Below are positions 33,414 through 41,917 of a DNA stretch of 64,000 nt, in pieces. Numbering within the stretch: the stretch's first letter is position 1; the number at the start of each line of letters is the position of its first letter. This DNA is from Oscillibacter sp. (GTDB lineage: Bacteria; Bacillota; Clostridia; Oscillospirales; Oscillospiraceae): the NCBI GenBank assembly GCA_020025475.1, contig JAHHSA010000001.1, forward strand, positions 28,669 to 92,668, written 5' to 3'. The notes beneath the pieces were generated by a model. It worked only from the letters and a program-made list of their open reading frames with translations, was not told the DNA's origin and made no database searches. Both the position numbers and the translations under genes were made by a program.

Positions 33414-34121
33414 ATGGAAGAACGACTGCAAAAATTGCTCTCCGCTGCCGGGATCTGTTCCCGCCGCGCTGCGGAGGGGTACATCACTGAGGGACGCGTC
33501 ACCGTCAATGGCGAGGTCGCTGCGCTTGGCCGACGGGCAGACCCGAAGAGAGACGAGATTCTGGTGGACGGAAAGCCGCTCTCTCCAAAAGCGGAACATG
33601 TTTACCTGCTGCTGAATAAGCCTCGGGGCTATGTGACCACTCTTTCAGATGAGAAAGGGCGGTCCACAGTGGCAGATCTGGTGAAGGACTGCGGCGTCCG
33701 GGTTTACCCTGTGGGACGACTGGACATGGATTCAGAGGGTTTGCTTCTGCTGACCAATGACGGAGACCTGATGCAGCACTTGCTGCACCCAAGCGGGGAG
33801 ATTCATAAAACCTACCATGTCACAGTATTTGGGGAGGTGCGTGGATGCGCGGAACGTCTCTCTCACGTCACGGACTTGGACGGAGATCCCATCAGCCCTG
33901 CGCAGGTGAAGGTGCTGGGCCAGGCGGGGCAGACGGCTGAGCTGGAAATTACCATCCACGAAGGCAAAAATCGACAAATCCGCCGGATGTGTGCGGCCTG
34001 CCAGTTGGGTGTCAAGCGGCTGCGGCGGGTCCGGGAGCATACCCTGACACTGGGCGACTTGCAGCCAGGTGCCTGGCGCTATCTGGCTGACAGGGAAGTA
34101 GATGCCCTGCGAAACAGCTGA
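33414..34121 (+). CDS. rluB: 23S rRNA pseudouridine synthase (RluB-type)
   Basis: 235 residues. An S4 RNA-binding domain (residues 1-60) is followed by the RsuA/RluB catalytic domain with GRLDMDSEGLLLLTNDG; D104 is the nucleophile. HEGKNRQIRRMCAACQLGVKRLRRV completes the family pattern. It isomerises a uridine in 23S rRNA, probably near position 2605 (E. coli numbering). It is the last gene before a terminator. Confidence 0.93.
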   Translation: MEERLQKLLSAAGICSRRAAEGYITEGRVTVNGEVAALGRRADPKRDEILVDGKPLSPKAEHVYLLLNKPRGYVTTLSDEKGRSTVADLVKDCGVRVYPVGRLDMDSEGLLLLTNDGDLMQHLLHPSGEIHKTYHVTVFGEVRGCAERLSHVTDLDGDPISPAQVKVLGQAGQTAELEITIHEGKNRQIRRMCAACQLGVKRLRRVREHTLTLGDLQPGAWRYLADREVDALRNS

Positions 34122-34124
34122 ATG

Positions 34125-34159
34125 AAAGAATAGCCGTGTGACGGCTATTCTTTTATTTT
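34125..34159 (+). terminator. Intrinsic terminator after rluB
   Basis: GAATAGCCGT (34128-34137) pairs with ACGGCTATTC (34141-34150) around a three-base loop, followed by TTTTATTTT. Confidence 0.93.
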
Positions 34160-34190
34160 GCAAGATTTTTGAGATCACTTGCAAAAAATA

Positions 34191-34218
34191 TTTCATTCTC
34201 TGATTTTTATGTTATAAT
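34191..34218 (+). promoter_or_regulatory. Promoter upstream of the MurR/RpiR regulator gene
   Basis: A perfect TATAAT (34213-34218) has a weak -35 (TTTCAT at 34191-34196, 16 bases apart) in an AT-rich stretch, 64 bases before ATG 34283. Confidence 0.55.
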
Positions 34219-34282
34219 GTAGCGGAATAAGCGCTGCAGGCTGTGTGTGGCCTGCTGGCACAGAGACAACGGAGGGTGAACC

Positions 34283-35149
34283 ATGCCGAAGAGCATTTTG
34301 CACACCATTAACAGCAACATGGATAACTTTTCCAAGGGACAAAAGCGGATTGCCGCCTATATCTTGGAAAATTACGATAAAGCTGCCTTTATGACGGCCA
34401 GCAAGCTGGGCCATCTGGTTGGTGTGAGCGAGTCTACAGTGGTACGTTTTGCGTCAGAGCTTGGCTATGACGGCTATCCCAGTATGCAGCGGGCGTTGCA
34501 GGAGATGATTCGAAGCCGCCTCACTTCTACTCAGCGGATTCAGGCGGCCGGAGAGCTGTTTGAGAATCAGGACGTGCTTACGGCGGTTCTGCAATCTGAT
34601 ATGGACAAGCTGCGGGAGGTTTTGGACGGCGCTGACAGAGAGGAGTTCAACCGGGTGATTGACCTGCTCATGGGCGCCAGAAACATTTACATTCTGGGCG
34701 TTCGCTCATCCAACTATCTGGCGGGCTATCTGAATTTCTACCTGCATCTGCTGACAGAAAATGTGCGGCTGGTGCATTCCAACGCCGCTGGTGAGATCTT
34801 TGAGCAGATCTTTCGCATTGGCCCCGGAGATGTGATGCTGGCGATCAGCTTCCCTCGCTACTCCAAGGTGACGGTCAACACAGTGCAATTTGCCCAGGAT
34901 CGCGGGGCCACCATTGTGGCAATCACTGACAATGCGCTCTCTCCCGTGTATCAGATGGCAGAGGCAGCACTGCTGGCCCCCAGTGAGATGATTTCCTTTG
35001 TGGACTCCGTGGTGGCCCCACTGTCCCTGATCAACGCCCTGTTGGTGGCTTTGGCTGCCCGGATGGGTACAGACGTCTCCAAGACCTTCGGCGAACTGGA
35101 GGATATTTGGAACGAATACGGTGTGTTTGGAAAGATTGATGATGAATAA
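34283..35149 (+). CDS. MurR/RpiR family transcriptional regulator
   Basis: 288 residues. The N-terminal HTH (residues 15-75) contains KGQKRIAAYILENYDKAAFMTASKLGHLVGVSESTVVRFASELGYDGYPSMQ. The C-terminal SIS domain (residues 125-270) has YILGVRSSNYLAGYL and AISFPRYSKVTVNTVQFA, which bind a phosphosugar. The effector and targets are unknown. Downstream genes are housekeeping (cmk, plsC, ispH-S1), not sugar catabolism, although related clostridia share this arrangement. ATG 34283 follows CGGAGGGTG. Confidence 0.92.
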   Translation: MPKSILHTINSNMDNFSKGQKRIAAYILENYDKAAFMTASKLGHLVGVSESTVVRFASELGYDGYPSMQRALQEMIRSRLTSTQRIQAAGELFENQDVLTAVLQSDMDKLREVLDGADREEFNRVIDLLMGARNIYILGVRSSNYLAGYLNFYLHLLTENVRLVHSNAAGEIFEQIFRIGPGDVMLAISFPRYSKVTVNTVQFAQDRGATIVAITDNALSPVYQMAEAALLAPSEMISFVDSVVAPLSLINALLVALAARMGTDVSKTFGELEDIWNEYGVFGKIDDE

Positions 35150-36383
35150 GAAAATCGTGGTCGTGGGCGGAGGTGCCGCCGGCATGATGGCTGCCATTAC
35201 GGCGGCAGAGCAGGGAAGCGACGTAACTCTGCTGGAACCAAACGAACGCTTGGGCAAGAAACTGAATATTACCGGCAAGGGCCGCTGCAATGTGACCAAT
35301 AATGCGGATTTGCAGACGCTCATGGCCAACACTCCCGGCAATGGAAAATTCCTATACAGCGCTTTTACCCGCTTTGACGGGCGGGATGCCATGGCGTTTT
35401 TTGAGGACCTGGGGGTGCCGCTGAAAACGGAGCGGGGAAACCGGGTGTTTCCGGTGTCGGATCGCTCCTTTGATATCAGTGCCGCACTGGAACGGCGGCT
35501 GAAAAAACTGCGTGTGCATCTGGTACGGGACCGTGCACTGCACCTGGAGTTGACCAACGGCACGGTTCGGGGCGTGACCGGTGAGGAGGGCGCATACTGC
35601 GCTGATGCGGTGATTCTGGCCACCGGCGGCGTTTCCTATCCGGCTACCGGCTCCACTGGTGAGGGACATCGCATGGCGCGGGAAGCTGGTCACACGGTGA
35701 CACCTCTCCAGGGCTCTCTGGTTCCCTTGAAGGAGAAGGGCCAGCGATGTGCCCGGATGCAGGGACTGAGCTTGCGAAACGTAAGCCTGACAGTTTACGA
35801 AAATCAGAAGAAAATCTACACTGATTTCGGGGAGATGATGTTCACCCACTTTGGCGTCACCGGACCGCTGGTACTTTCCGCATCTGCCCATATGCGCCAC
35901 TTCGACAAGAAGAACTATCGGCTGGAGATCGACCTGAAGCCGGCTCTGGATGAACAGAAGTTGGATAAGAGACTTCTGACTGATTTTGAAAAGCATGCCA
36001 ACCAGGACTTCTGCAACGCCCTGGTGGATCTGCTGCCCCAGAAGCTGATCCCGGTGCTGGTGGAGGACACACAGATCCCGCCTCACCAGAAGGTCCATGA
36101 GCTGACCCGGGAGCAGCGGCGTGTCCTCTTGCAGCACTTAAAGCATTTTCCGGTGGATATTGCAGGACCTTGTCCAGTCACAGACGCTATTGTGACTTCT
36201 GGTGGCGTTAAGACCAAAGAAATTGATCCGGCGACTATGGAATCAAAGATTGTAAAGGGGTTATACTTTGCAGGGGAATTGATTGATGTGGACGCTTATA
36301 CCGGGGGATTTAATCTGCAAATCGCCTGGGCGACAGGCAGAGCTGCTGGCATTGCCGCATCTGAACAAAGAGAACAGGAGTGA
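35142..36383 (+). CDS. BaiN/HI0933-family flavoprotein oxidoreductase
   Basis: About 413 residues. The N-terminal dinucleotide fold VVVGGGAAGMMAAITAAEQG and the family-specific LGKKLNITGKGRCNVTN are intact. The C-terminal FAD-contact block is GLYFAGELIDVDAYTGGFNLQIAWATGRAAG. The family includes BaiN-like enzymes proposed in bile-acid reduction, but most members have no known substrate, so no bile-acid role is claimed. The preferred ATG 35142 overlaps the preceding stop by eight bases and has GGAAAG seven bases upstream. Confidence 0.9.
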   Translation: MNKKIVVVGGGAAGMMAAITAAEQGSDVTLLEPNERLGKKLNITGKGRCNVTNNADLQTLMANTPGNGKFLYSAFTRFDGRDAMAFFEDLGVPLKTERGNRVFPVSDRSFDISAALERRLKKLRVHLVRDRALHLELTNGTVRGVTGEEGAYCADAVILATGGVSYPATGSTGEGHRMAREAGHTVTPLQGSLVPLKEKGQRCARMQGLSLRNVSLTVYENQKKIYTDFGEMMFTHFGVTGPLVLSASAHMRHFDKKNYRLEIDLKPALDEQKLDKRLLTDFEKHANQDFCNALVDLLPQKLIPVLVEDTQIPPHQKVHELTREQRRVLLQHLKHFPVDIAGPCPVTDAIVTSGGVKTKEIDPATMESKIVKGLYFAGELIDVDAYTGGFNLQIAWATGRAAGIAASEQREQE

Positions 36384-36388
36384 GACAT

Positions 36389-37066
36389 TTGAAAACCGTG
36401 AGCATTGCCATTGATGGTCCCTCCGGTGCCGGAAAGAGCACCCTGGCACGAAGCATCGCCTCGACATTGGGGTATCTTTATGTGGACACCGGCGCCATCT
36501 ATCGGTCCATCGGCTACGATATGTGTGTCCAAGGAATCGATGTGAAGGACGAGGCAGCCGTGGTTGCCCGCCTTCCTGAAGTGCGGGTGGAGCTGACCTA
36601 TGGCGAGGATGGCCTGCAGCATATGCTGGTGGGCGGGGAGGACGTGACGGAGCGGATTCGCACGCCCCAGGTCTCCATGGCAGCCTCCGCTGTCTCTGCC
36701 TATCCGGCTGTCCGGGAGTATCTGTTGGAGATGCAACGTGAGCTAGCCCGCACGCACAATGTGGTGATGGACGGCCGGGATATCGGCACTGTAGTGCTGC
36801 CCGATGCCACCGTGAAGATTTTCCTCGTTGCCTCTGCGGAGGAGCGTGCCCGCCGCCGGATGCTGGAATTGCAGCAGCGGGGCATGGACGAGCCCTTTGA
36901 GAAGGTGCTCCGTGAGATTGAAGAACGGGACTACAACGACTCCCACCGAGCAGCAGCCCCTCTCCGCCAAGCGGAGGATGCGGTGCTGCTGGACACAACA
37001 GAGCTGGATTTCCGGGAGAGCGAACAAGCTCTTCTCCGGCTGATCCGGGAAAGGACGGCAGAATGA
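36389..37066 (+). CDS. cmk: Cytidylate kinase
   Basis: About 225 residues. The P-loop GPSGAGKSTLARSIAS, the substrate block YVDTGAIYRSIG, and the VVMDGRDIGTVVLPDA motif identify CMP/dCMP kinase. The likely start is TTG 36389, eight bases after AGGAG (36376-36380); GTG 36380 overlaps that site. It overlaps plsC by four bases (ATGA). The cmk-plsC-ispH-S1 order is conserved in clostridia. Confidence 0.95.
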   Translation: MKTVSIAIDGPSGAGKSTLARSIASTLGYLYVDTGAIYRSIGYDMCVQGIDVKDEAAVVARLPEVRVELTYGEDGLQHMLVGGEDVTERIRTPQVSMAASAVSAYPAVREYLLEMQRELARTHNVVMDGRDIGTVVLPDATVKIFLVASAEERARRRMLELQQRGMDEPFEKVLREIEERDYNDSHRAAAPLRQAEDAVLLDTTELDFRESEQALLRLIRERTAE

Positions 37067-37701
37067 AACCCATCAACGGCTTTTATGTGCTGGCTTACTA
37101 CGTGGTAGGGCTGATTTTGAGAATTTTGCACCCGGTTACGGTAGAGGGAATTGAGAAGCTGCCCAAGCACGGAGTGCTCCTGTGTGCCAATCACTCCAGC
37201 AACTGGGACCCTCTTGTGATTGGACTGCATCTGCCCAAGAATTACCGGCTGCACGCCATGGCCAAAGAGGAACTTTTCAGAAATGCATTTCTGAACTGGC
37301 TGTTCCGAAAGCTGGGCGCGTTTCCGGTGAGCCGGGGCAATACAGATATTCAGGCTGTCAAGACGGCTATCCAGATCATAAAGAGCGGCGACAACCTGCT
37401 GATTTTTCCAGAGGGCACGGTCATTCGCAACGGCATTGGATCAGCTGATGGCCTGCCTGCCCACGCCAAGGGCGGTGCGGCTATGATTGGCGTGCGCACC
37501 GGTGCCATTCTGGTGCCTGTTTTTGTGGATGGCGAAAAGAAGTTGTTCCACCGGACCCGCCTGATCTTTGGCGATCCCTATGAGCCGGTTTATACTGGAC
37601 GTCACGGGACTGCAGAGGAGATGCAGAAAATCGCGGATGATCTGCTGGCGGCGGCCTATGCACTGGGAGGGCAGAAAATTGGAGGTGCGCCTCTTGAGTA
37701 A
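37063..37701 (+). CDS. plsC: 1-acyl-sn-glycerol-3-phosphate acyltransferase
   Basis: 212 residues. Acyltransferase motif I is NHSSNWDP (H-x4-D), motif III is IFPEGTVI, and LVPVFVDG is motif IV. An N-terminal hydrophobic helix (FYVLAYYVVGLILRIL) anchors it to the membrane. It makes phosphatidic acid from lysophosphatidic acid. Its ATG overlaps the cmk stop, and its stop overlaps the ispH-S1 start by eight bases. Confidence 0.94.
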   Translation: MKPINGFYVLAYYVVGLILRILHPVTVEGIEKLPKHGVLLCANHSSNWDPLVIGLHLPKNYRLHAMAKEELFRNAFLNWLFRKLGAFPVSRGNTDIQAVKTAIQIIKSGDNLLIFPEGTVIRNGIGSADGLPAHAKGGAAMIGVRTGAILVPVFVDGEKKLFHRTRLIFGDPYEPVYTGRHGTAEEMQKIADDLLAAAYALGGQKIGGAPLE

Positions 37702-39664
37702 TGCGGTAATTTTGGCGGAGAGCGCCGGATTCTGCTACGGTGTGAAGCGGGCGGTAGAGCTGGCGGAGAAGACGGGGCGTGAGACTGGCGGCTGCTGGAT
37801 GCTGGGTGATTTGATCCACAATACCCACGTGGTAGAGGAGCTGGAATCCCTGGGCGTTCGCAAGACGGCAGACCCGGCATCGATCGGGAGCGGGGAAACC
37901 GTGGTGATCCGCTCTCACGGTGAGCTGAAGAGTACACTGGACGCACTGGAGGCGCGTGGCGTCCGGTGTGTCAATGCCACCTGTCCCAACGTGATTCGAA
38001 TCCAGAAGCTGGTGGCCGAAACAGGGGAAGAAGGCCGTCGGGCAGTCATCATCGGCGAGCCGCAGCACCCGGAGGTAGTTGGCGTTGCCAGCTGGCGGCA
38101 GGATGCACTGGTCTTTGAGGGACCGGAATCCGTGGCTTCCTGGCTTGCCGAAGATCCGAAACGGCGGGAAATCCCCATTACGGTAGTGGCACAGACCACA
38201 TGCATTCGTGAACTTTTTGAAACTTCCTGTAAAATCATAAAAAAAGAGTGTACAAATGTCAAAATCTTTGATACAATATGCAATGCTACGCATAAGCGAC
38301 AATCAGAGGCGGCGGAGATTGCCGGTCGGGTTGACGTGATGGTTGTGGTGGGCGACCGAAAGAGCGCAAACACAAAGCATCTTGCGGAAATCTGCAGGGG
38401 AAAATGCAGCCGGGTCCTCCAGGTGGAGAATGCGGATGAGCTTCCCGCAGATTTTCTGGACGGATGTGTGTCTGCCGGTCTGACGGCCGGTGCGTCCACA
38501 CCTGCGGGCATTATTAAGGAGGTATATGCAACGATGAGCGAAGAAATCAAAGCGGCCGAGGGCACCGAGGAGTCCTTCGAGGAATTACTGAATCAGTCTT
38601 TCAAAACTTTAAATACAGGAGAGAAGGTCACCGGTATCGTTACGGCCATCACCCCCACTGAGGTGCAGGTCGATGTTGGCGCAAAGCAGGCAGCTTACAT
38701 CCGTCTCAGCGAGCTGAGCGATGATCCTAATGCCAAGCCCGAGGACATTGTCAAGGTCGGCGACGAGATCGAGACCTACATTGTCCGAGTCAATGACGTT
38801 GAGGGCTATGCTGAGCTCTCCAAGAAGCGTCTAGACGCCGTTAAGGTCTGGGAGAACATTGAGCAGGCTGTCGAGGACAAGACCGTCATGGAGGGTATTG
38901 TTACCGAGGAGAACAAGGGCGGCATTGTCGTCTCTGTCAAGGGCGTGCGTGTGTTCGTCCCCGCTTCTCAGAGCGGCCAGCCCCGCGGTGCTGACCTGTC
39001 CGCTATGATCAAGAGCAAGGTCCAGCTGCGCATTACCGAGGTTAACCGTGCTCGCCGCCGTGTGGTGGGCTCCATCCGTTCCGTCACTGATGAGGCTCGC
39101 AGAGCCGCTCAGGAGGAAGTCTGGGCCAACATTGAGGAAGGAAAGCGTTACACCGGTACCGTCAAGTCCATGACTTCTTACGGCGTGTTTGTTGACATCG
39201 GCGGCGTGGACGGCATGGTCCATATCTCCGAGCTGTCCTGGAGCCGCATCAAGACCCCCGCTGAGGTCTGCAAGGTTGGCGACACCCTGGAGGTGTACGT
39301 CATTTCCTTTGATGCTGAGAAGCACAAGATCTCTTTGGGTGTCAAGGATCGTAGCGTCGACCCCTGGGATGTCTTCATGAGCAAGTACGGCGTGGGTGAT
39401 GTCGCCTCTGTCCGTATCGTCAAGCTGATGACCTTCGGCGCATTTGCTGAGGTTGTTCCCGGCGTTGACGGTCTGATCCACATCTCTCAGATTGCTGATC
39501 GCCGCATCGAAAAGCCTGAGGATGTCCTGTCTGAGGGTCAGATCGTTGATGCAAAAATCACCGCGATCGACGAAGAGAAGAAAAAGATTTCTCTGTCCAT
39601 CCGCGCTCTGCTGGCTCCCGCTGCAGATGAGTATGATGATCAGGAGGCTCCCGTCGAGGAGTAA
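37694..39664 (+). CDS. ispH: Fused IspH and ribosomal protein S1
   Basis: About 656 residues. Residues 1-280 are IspH, the [4Fe-4S] reductase making IPP and DMAPP: iron-ligand Cys at C14 (GFCYGV), C97 (NATCPNV) and C196 (TICNAT), plus the SHGE motif. Residues 281-656 hold four S1 repeats (for example GEKVTGIVTAITPTEVQVDVG, GKRYTGTVKSMTSYGVFVDIGGVDGMVHISELSW). Such fusions are known in clostridia. Start TTG 37694 follows GGAGGTG. An ideal internal Shine-Dalgarno and ATG lie at the domain junction. Codon use changes there, from CGG/GCG-rich in IspH to CGT/GCT-rich in S1. Confidence 0.95.
   Translation: MSNAVILAESAGFCYGVKRAVELAEKTGRETGGCWMLGDLIHNTHVVEELESLGVRKTADPASIGSGETVVIRSHGELKSTLDALEARGVRCVNATCPNVIRIQKLVAETGEEGRRAVIIGEPQHPEVVGVASWRQDALVFEGPESVASWLAEDPKRREIPITVVAQTTCIRELFETSCKIIKKECTNVKIFDTICNATHKRQSEAAEIAGRVDVMVVVGDRKSANTKHLAEICRGKCSRVLQVENADELPADFLDGCVSAGLTAGASTPAGIIKEVYATMSEEIKAAEGTEESFEELLNQSFKTLNTGEKVTGIVTAITPTEVQVDVGAKQAAYIRLSELSDDPNAKPEDIVKVGDEIETYIVRVNDVEGYAELSKKRLDAVKVWENIEQAVEDKTVMEGIVTEENKGGIVVSVKGVRVFVPASQSGQPRGADLSAMIKSKVQLRITEVNRARRRVVGSIRSVTDEARRAAQEEVWANIEEGKRYTGTVKSMTSYGVFVDIGGVDGMVHISELSWSRIKTPAEVCKVGDTLEVYVISFDAEKHKISLGVKDRSVDPWDVFMSKYGVGDVASVRIVKLMTFGAFAEVVPGVDGLIHISQIADRRIEKPEDVLSEGQIVDAKITAIDEEKKKISLSIRALLAPAADEYDDQEAPVEE
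38516..38536 (+). promoter_or_regulatory. Internal ribosome binding site and ATG at the IspH-S1 junction
   Basis: AAGGAGG (38516-38522), the perfect anti-Shine-Dalgarno complement, lies 11 bases before an in-frame ATG (38534) that would begin a free S1 protein of 376 residues (MSEEIKAAEGTEESF). It sits exactly between the two domains. Confidence 0.65.
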
Positions 39665-39675
39665 TTCCAGCTTCA

Positions 39676-39709
39676 AAAGAGGTAAGCTCACAGGGCTTGC
39701 CTCTTTTTT
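39676..39709 (+). terminator. Intrinsic terminator after ispH-S1
   Basis: An AAAGAGGTAAGC arm pairs with GCTTGCCTCTTT (one T-G pair), followed by a T-run ending at 39709. It starts 12 bases after the stop. Confidence 0.9.
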
Positions 39710-39741
39710 ATAAATACTTGTGATTTTTTTCACGTTTTCGA

Positions 39742-39770
39742 TTGCATTGTGAGCTTGCACATGGTATAAT
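39742..39770 (+). promoter_or_regulatory. Sigma-A-type promoter of the CoA-transferase gene
   Basis: TTGCAT (39742-39747) and TATAAT (39765-39770) are 17 bases apart, leaving a 70-base leader before ATG 39843. Confidence 0.8.
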
Positions 39771-39842
39771 TTTCAAGAACTATGGCATGACTTGTTTGTT
39801 TTTACGAATTGTGAATCAAAATGAAACTTAGGAGGAAATGAC

Positions 39843-41186
39843 ATGAGTTATCAGGAGATGTATAGACAGAAGCTGGCAACGGCTGAAGAGGCTGTCAAAA
39901 TCGTCAAGTCTGGCGACTGGGTGGACTATGGCTGGTGCACCAACCATCCCGTAGCTCTGGATAAGGCTCTGGCCGCCCGTAAGGATGAGCTGTATGATGT
40001 GAAGGTCCGCGGCGGCGTTACCATGTGGATGCCAGAGATTGCCAAGGCTGATGATGCTGCTGAGCACTTCACCTGGAACTCCTGGCACTGCTCTGGTGTT
40101 GACCGTAAGATCATTCAGAAGGGAATGGGGTACTTCAGCCCCATGCGCTATTCTGAGCTGCCCCGTTTTTATCGTGAGAACGTGGAGGTCGATGTGGCCA
40201 TGATCCAGGTCACCCCCATGGACAGCCACGGTAACTTCAGCTTTGCTTTGGGCGCATCTCACCTGGCTGATATGCTGGATAAGGCCAAGAAGATCATCGT
40301 GGAAGTCAACCCCATGATGCCTTGGGTCTTTGGGCTGACCGGCACCGAGATCAACATCCGCGACGTTGATTACGTTGTGGAGACCGAGGGTACTCCTGTG
40401 GCCGAGCTTGGCGGCGGCAATGCAGCTCCTTCCGCTGTGGACACGGCTGTGGCTAACCTGGTCGTTCCTCAGATCCCCAATGGTGCCTGCCTGCAGCTGG
40501 GTATCGGCGGCATGCCCAATACCATCGGCTCTATGATTGCTCAGTCCGATCTGAAGGATCTGGCTGTTCATACGGAGATGTATGTGGATGGCTTCGTGGA
40601 TATGGCTATGGCTGGCAAGATCACCGGTAAGTACAAGAACGTTGACAAGGGCCGTCAGGTCTATGCGTTCGCCGCAGGCTCCAAGAAGCTGTATGACTAC
40701 ATGGACCGCAACCCTGAGGTTATGGCTGCTCCTGTGGACTACACCAACGATCCCTTTGTCATCAGCCAGATCGACAACTTCATCTCCATCAACAATGCCA
40801 TCGACATGGACCTGTTCGGCCAGGTCAACGCCGAGACTGCCGGCACCAAGCATATCTCTGGTACCGGCGGGCAGTTGGACTTCGTCATGGGCGCTTACCT
40901 GTCCAAGGGTGGCAAGAGCTTTATCTGCATGTCCTCTACTGTGACCGGTAAGGACGGCGTGACCAAGAGCCGTATCGTTCCCACGCTGACCAATGGCAGC
41001 GTAGTGACCGATCCCCGTACCTGCGGTCACTATATCGTCACCGAGTATGGCATGGTTTGCCTGAAGGGTCTGTCGACTTGGGAGCGAGCTGAGCAGCTCA
41101 TTAACATTGCTCACCCTGACTTCCGTGAGGAGCTTATCCAGGAAGCAGAGAAGATGCACATTTGGCGTCGTTCCAACAAGAAGTAA
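39843..41186 (+). CDS. Acetyl-CoA hydrolase/transferase family CoA-transferase, butyryl-CoA type
   Basis: 447 residues, the size of butyryl-CoA:acetate and 4-hydroxybutyrate CoA-transferases of gut Firmicutes. The catalytic Glu is probably E245 in HTEMYVDGF. Other blocks are LQLGIGGMPNTIGSMI and SGTGGQLDFVMGAYLSKGGKSF. Such enzymes transfer CoA from butyryl-CoA to acetate (or a related acid), the last step of butyrate formation. Substrate choice within the family cannot be fixed by eye. It stands alone between its own promoter and terminator. The RBS is AGGAGG. Very strong codon bias (GCT, CGT, GAG) points to high expression. Confidence 0.88.
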   Translation: MSYQEMYRQKLATAEEAVKIVKSGDWVDYGWCTNHPVALDKALAARKDELYDVKVRGGVTMWMPEIAKADDAAEHFTWNSWHCSGVDRKIIQKGMGYFSPMRYSELPRFYRENVEVDVAMIQVTPMDSHGNFSFALGASHLADMLDKAKKIIVEVNPMMPWVFGLTGTEINIRDVDYVVETEGTPVAELGGGNAAPSAVDTAVANLVVPQIPNGACLQLGIGGMPNTIGSMIAQSDLKDLAVHTEMYVDGFVDMAMAGKITGKYKNVDKGRQVYAFAAGSKKLYDYMDRNPEVMAAPVDYTNDPFVISQIDNFISINNAIDMDLFGQVNAETAGTKHISGTGGQLDFVMGAYLSKGGKSFICMSSTVTGKDGVTKSRIVPTLTNGSVVTDPRTCGHYIVTEYGMVCLKGLSTWERAEQLINIAHPDFREELIQEAEKMHIWRRSNKK

Positions 41187-41211
41187 TTCTTGTCAAAGTG
41201 CAATTCAAAAT

Positions 41212-41243
41212 GGCGGACAGCACAAGCTGTCCGCCGTTTTTAT
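41212..41243 (+). terminator. Intrinsic terminator after the CoA-transferase
   Basis: GGCGGACAGC (41212-41221) pairs with GCTGTCCGCC (41226-41235) around ACAA, followed by GTTTTTAT. Confidence 0.95.
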
Positions 41244-41295
41244 CATAAATTGTTTGGAATAGTTTGGAAATGAAAGAAAACAAAGGGAAAAATGC

Positions 41296-41324
41296 TTGTA
41301 ATATGCGCTGAAAAGCGGTATACT
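41296..41324 (+). promoter_or_regulatory. Sigma-A-type promoter of carD-ispD-ispF
   Basis: TTGTAA (41296-41301) and TATACT (41319-41324) are 17 bases apart, 82 bases before the carD ATG. Confidence 0.7.
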
Positions 41325-41406
41325 ATTTGTATATATGCGAAAGAGAAGGCGAACTACAAAAGCTGGAACCACGTTCCGCTATGATCGGATGAGGAAGGGG
41401 CTAATC

Positions 41407-41895
41407 ATGTTCAGCATTGGAGACCTGGTCGTGCATCCCATGCATGGTGCTGGTGTAATTGACTCCATCGTTCAGGAGAGAATTGCTGGAGTCGCACAGG
41501 CATACTATGTATTTAAGATGCCCATGGGGGGACTAGTTTTGAAAATCCCCGTAGCCAACAGCGAGGCCATCGGTGTACGGCCGATTGTCTCTCCCGAGGA
41601 GGCGGAGGAGCTGATCCGCACCATTCCGTCTCTGGAGATCGACACCAACAGCAACTGGAATAAGCGCTACCAGGAAAATATGCAGCGCTTGAAAAGCGGT
41701 GACCTCTATGAGGTGGCCCGTGTGATTCGCACCCTGATGCACCGGGAGAAACGACGGGGGCTATCCACTGGTGAGCGCAAAATGCTGCACAATGCCAAGC
41801 AAATCATGATTTCTGAGATCGTCCTATCGGAAAAAGCGGAGTATAAGGACATTGAGGCCAGAGTGGATCGTGCCATGATGCAGACCGCAAGCTGA
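41407..41895 (+). CDS. CarD family transcriptional regulator
   Basis: About 162 residues. The N-terminal RNA-polymerase-interacting domain starts MFSIGDLVVHPMHGAGVIDSI, the CarD/CdnL signature. The C-terminal helical domain includes EVARVIRTLMHREKRRGLSTGERKML. CarD proteins bind RNA polymerase beta and stabilise open complexes. ATG 41407 has GGAAGGGG upstream; the longer frame upstream covers the leader. It is co-directional with ispD, 22 bases away, a common clostridial pairing. Confidence 0.92.
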   Translation: MFSIGDLVVHPMHGAGVIDSIVQERIAGVAQAYYVFKMPMGGLVLKIPVANSEAIGVRPIVSPEEAEELIRTIPSLEIDTNSNWNKRYQENMQRLKSGDLYEVARVIRTLMHREKRRGLSTGERKMLHNAKQIMISEIVLSEKAEYKDIEARVDRAMMQTAS

Positions 41896-41917
41896 TCCCA
41901 CAGGAAGGGAGCTTTCT

